Origin: Lachnospiraceae bacterium | Lineage (GTDB): Bacteria; Bacillota_A; Clostridia; Lachnospirales; Lachnospiraceae | Assembly (NCBI GenBank): GCA_017540915.1 | Contig: JAFYAD010000156.1 | Location: forward strand, 1-5,843 | DNA length: 5,843 nucleotides | Direction: 5' to 3' | Shown here: positions 5,004-5,843 of the stretch, in pieces | Numbering within the stretch: the first letter of the stretch is position 1 | Layout: every line of letters begins with the position of its first letter | Position numbers and translations under genes: made by a program | Notes under the pieces: model-generated | What the model was told of the DNA's origin: nothing | Database searches by the model: none | The model's input: the letters and a program-made list of their open reading frames with translations, nothing else

Positions 5004-5843
5004 ATGGCTAAGCGCAATACATATTTTCAGGACGAAGTCATCCGCAAGAAATTCGACATAAGACAATTTGGCCGCATCTTACGGTATATGAAGCCCTACG
5101 CCGGATACTTTATACTGGTGGGCGTTTTGATGCTGGTATCCGCAGGTCTTGCCATGATCACTCCTCTCCTTTTGAAGGAGATCATCAACAACGTGGTCGT
5201 CACCGAAGATTACAGGCTTTTGACCTTCATAGTGTCAGCCATGGCAGTGATCGCTCTGCTGGAAATCTGTGTAAACTTTGTACATCAGAGGATCATGGGT
5301 ATAGTCGGACACAAGATCATCTGTGATGTCCGAAAAGAGATATTTTACAAGCTGCAGGAATTGCCCTTTGACTATTTCGATTCAAAACCCAACGGAAAGA
5401 TCGTGGTGCGCGTTACGGATTATGTAAATGATCTTGCAAACTTCTTTTCCAATTATGTTTTGAACCTGCTGTCCTATCTTGTAAAGCTCATCATCGTGAC
5501 ATTCTTTATGCTGGGCTTAAGCCCCATACTGACAGGGATCGTGTTCATGATAGTGATCCCCATGATGGTCTGCATATTCACACTGAGATACTTCATCAGA
5601 AAAGAATTTGCAAAACTCCGTGCCAAGAATTCCAACCGTTCCGCCTTTGTGGTGGAGACCATAATGGGCGAAAAGATCGTCAAGAGCTACAACCGCACGG
5701 AAAGCAGCGAAAAGACATACGCAGAGATCCATGACACCTGTGTAAAACAGTGGCTCAGGATCTTCAGGCGAAACGAGCTTAACACTCCCATCGTGGAAAC
5801 TTTCTGGAATCTGGGCACGGTATGTCTTTACGGTGTGGCATTA
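5004..5843 (+). CDS. ABC exporter half-transporter, partner subunit (BmrD/YheH-like), partial
   Basis: The frame is open from ATG 5004 to the last base (280 codons), so the 3' end, including the whole nucleotide-binding domain, is missing. The start MAKRNTYFQDE leads into an amphipathic stretch and membrane helices at about 33-56, 72-94, 150-172 and 174-195, with the last visible segment (from about 265) probably the start of the fifth. The stretch LPFDYFDSKPNGKIVVRVTDYVNDL (120-144) is the typical intracellular loop of type IV exporters, where family members commonly have FFD...P.G....R...D. The ATETIMGEKIVKSYNRT-like region around 217-231 (VVETIMGEKIVKSY) is the second cytoplasmic coupling region. 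It follows the first ABC gene by 2 nt, with its ribosome binding site inside that gene. It should form a heterodimer with that protein and carry the canonical Walker B Glu, but this cannot be seen here. Confidence 0.93.
   Translation, partial: MAKRNTYFQDEVIRKKFDIRQFGRILRYMKPYAGYFILVGVLMLVSAGLAMITPLLLKEIINNVVVTEDYRLLTFIVSAMAVIALLEICVNFVHQRIMGIVGHKIICDVRKEIFYKLQELPFDYFDSKPNGKIVVRVTDYVNDLANFFSNYVLNLLSYLVKLIIVTFFMLGLSPILTGIVFMIVIPMMVCIFTLRYFIRKEFAKLRAKNSNRSAFVVETIMGEKIVKSYNRTESSEKTYAEIHDTCVKQWLRIFRRNELNTPIVETFWNLGTVCLYGVAL

Noticed and set aside
5474..5732. Minus-strand frames inside the second ABC gene
   Set aside because: They are shadows of the continuous plus-strand exporter frame that runs from 5004 to the window end.

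Overview
The window looks like ordinary chromosomal DNA from a Gram-positive anaerobe of the Clostridia, most likely a Lachnospiraceae relative. This is inferred from the mid-range base composition, the strong AGGAG/GGAG ribosome binding sites, sigma-A-type promoters with 17-nt spacers, a lipoprotein-anchored M13 peptidase, and a tandem pair of ABC half-exporters of the BmrC/BmrD type. No RNA gene, CRISPR array, insertion sequence or phage gene is visible.

There are four protein-coding genes in two divergent units around a 204-bp control region (2968-3171). Leftward on the minus strand, a patatin-like serine lipase/phospholipase (2113-2967) is followed after a 32-nt gap by a zinc-dependent M13 (neprilysin/PepO-family) lipoprotein peptidase (50-2080). 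The gap holds a perfect 14-bp palindrome. Rightward on the plus strand, a complete ABC half-exporter (3172-5001) is followed after 2 nt by a second half-exporter that starts at 5004 and runs off the window end at 5843.

The two ABC genes very probably encode one heterodimeric type IV (multidrug-exporter-like) transporter. The first subunit is the degenerate-site half: it has Asp where the catalytic Walker B Glu should be, and Ile where the A-loop aromatic residue should be. The second subunit should carry the catalytic Glu, but its nucleotide-binding domain lies outside the window. The patatin protein is predicted to be intracellular and the M13 peptidase to sit outside the membrane on a lipid anchor. 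Nothing in the sequence shows a shared substrate.

The most interesting part is the divergent control region. It has a good promoter on each strand and a perfect 16-bp inverted repeat (7-bp arms, 2-bp centre) between them, just upstream of the -35 box of the ABC promoter. Its core ACTGTTCA recurs in an imperfect palindrome in the patatin leader, and a near match lies just downstream of the peptidase gene. This could be a regulator's operator set or a short dispersed intergenic repeat. I see no clearly new biological system here.
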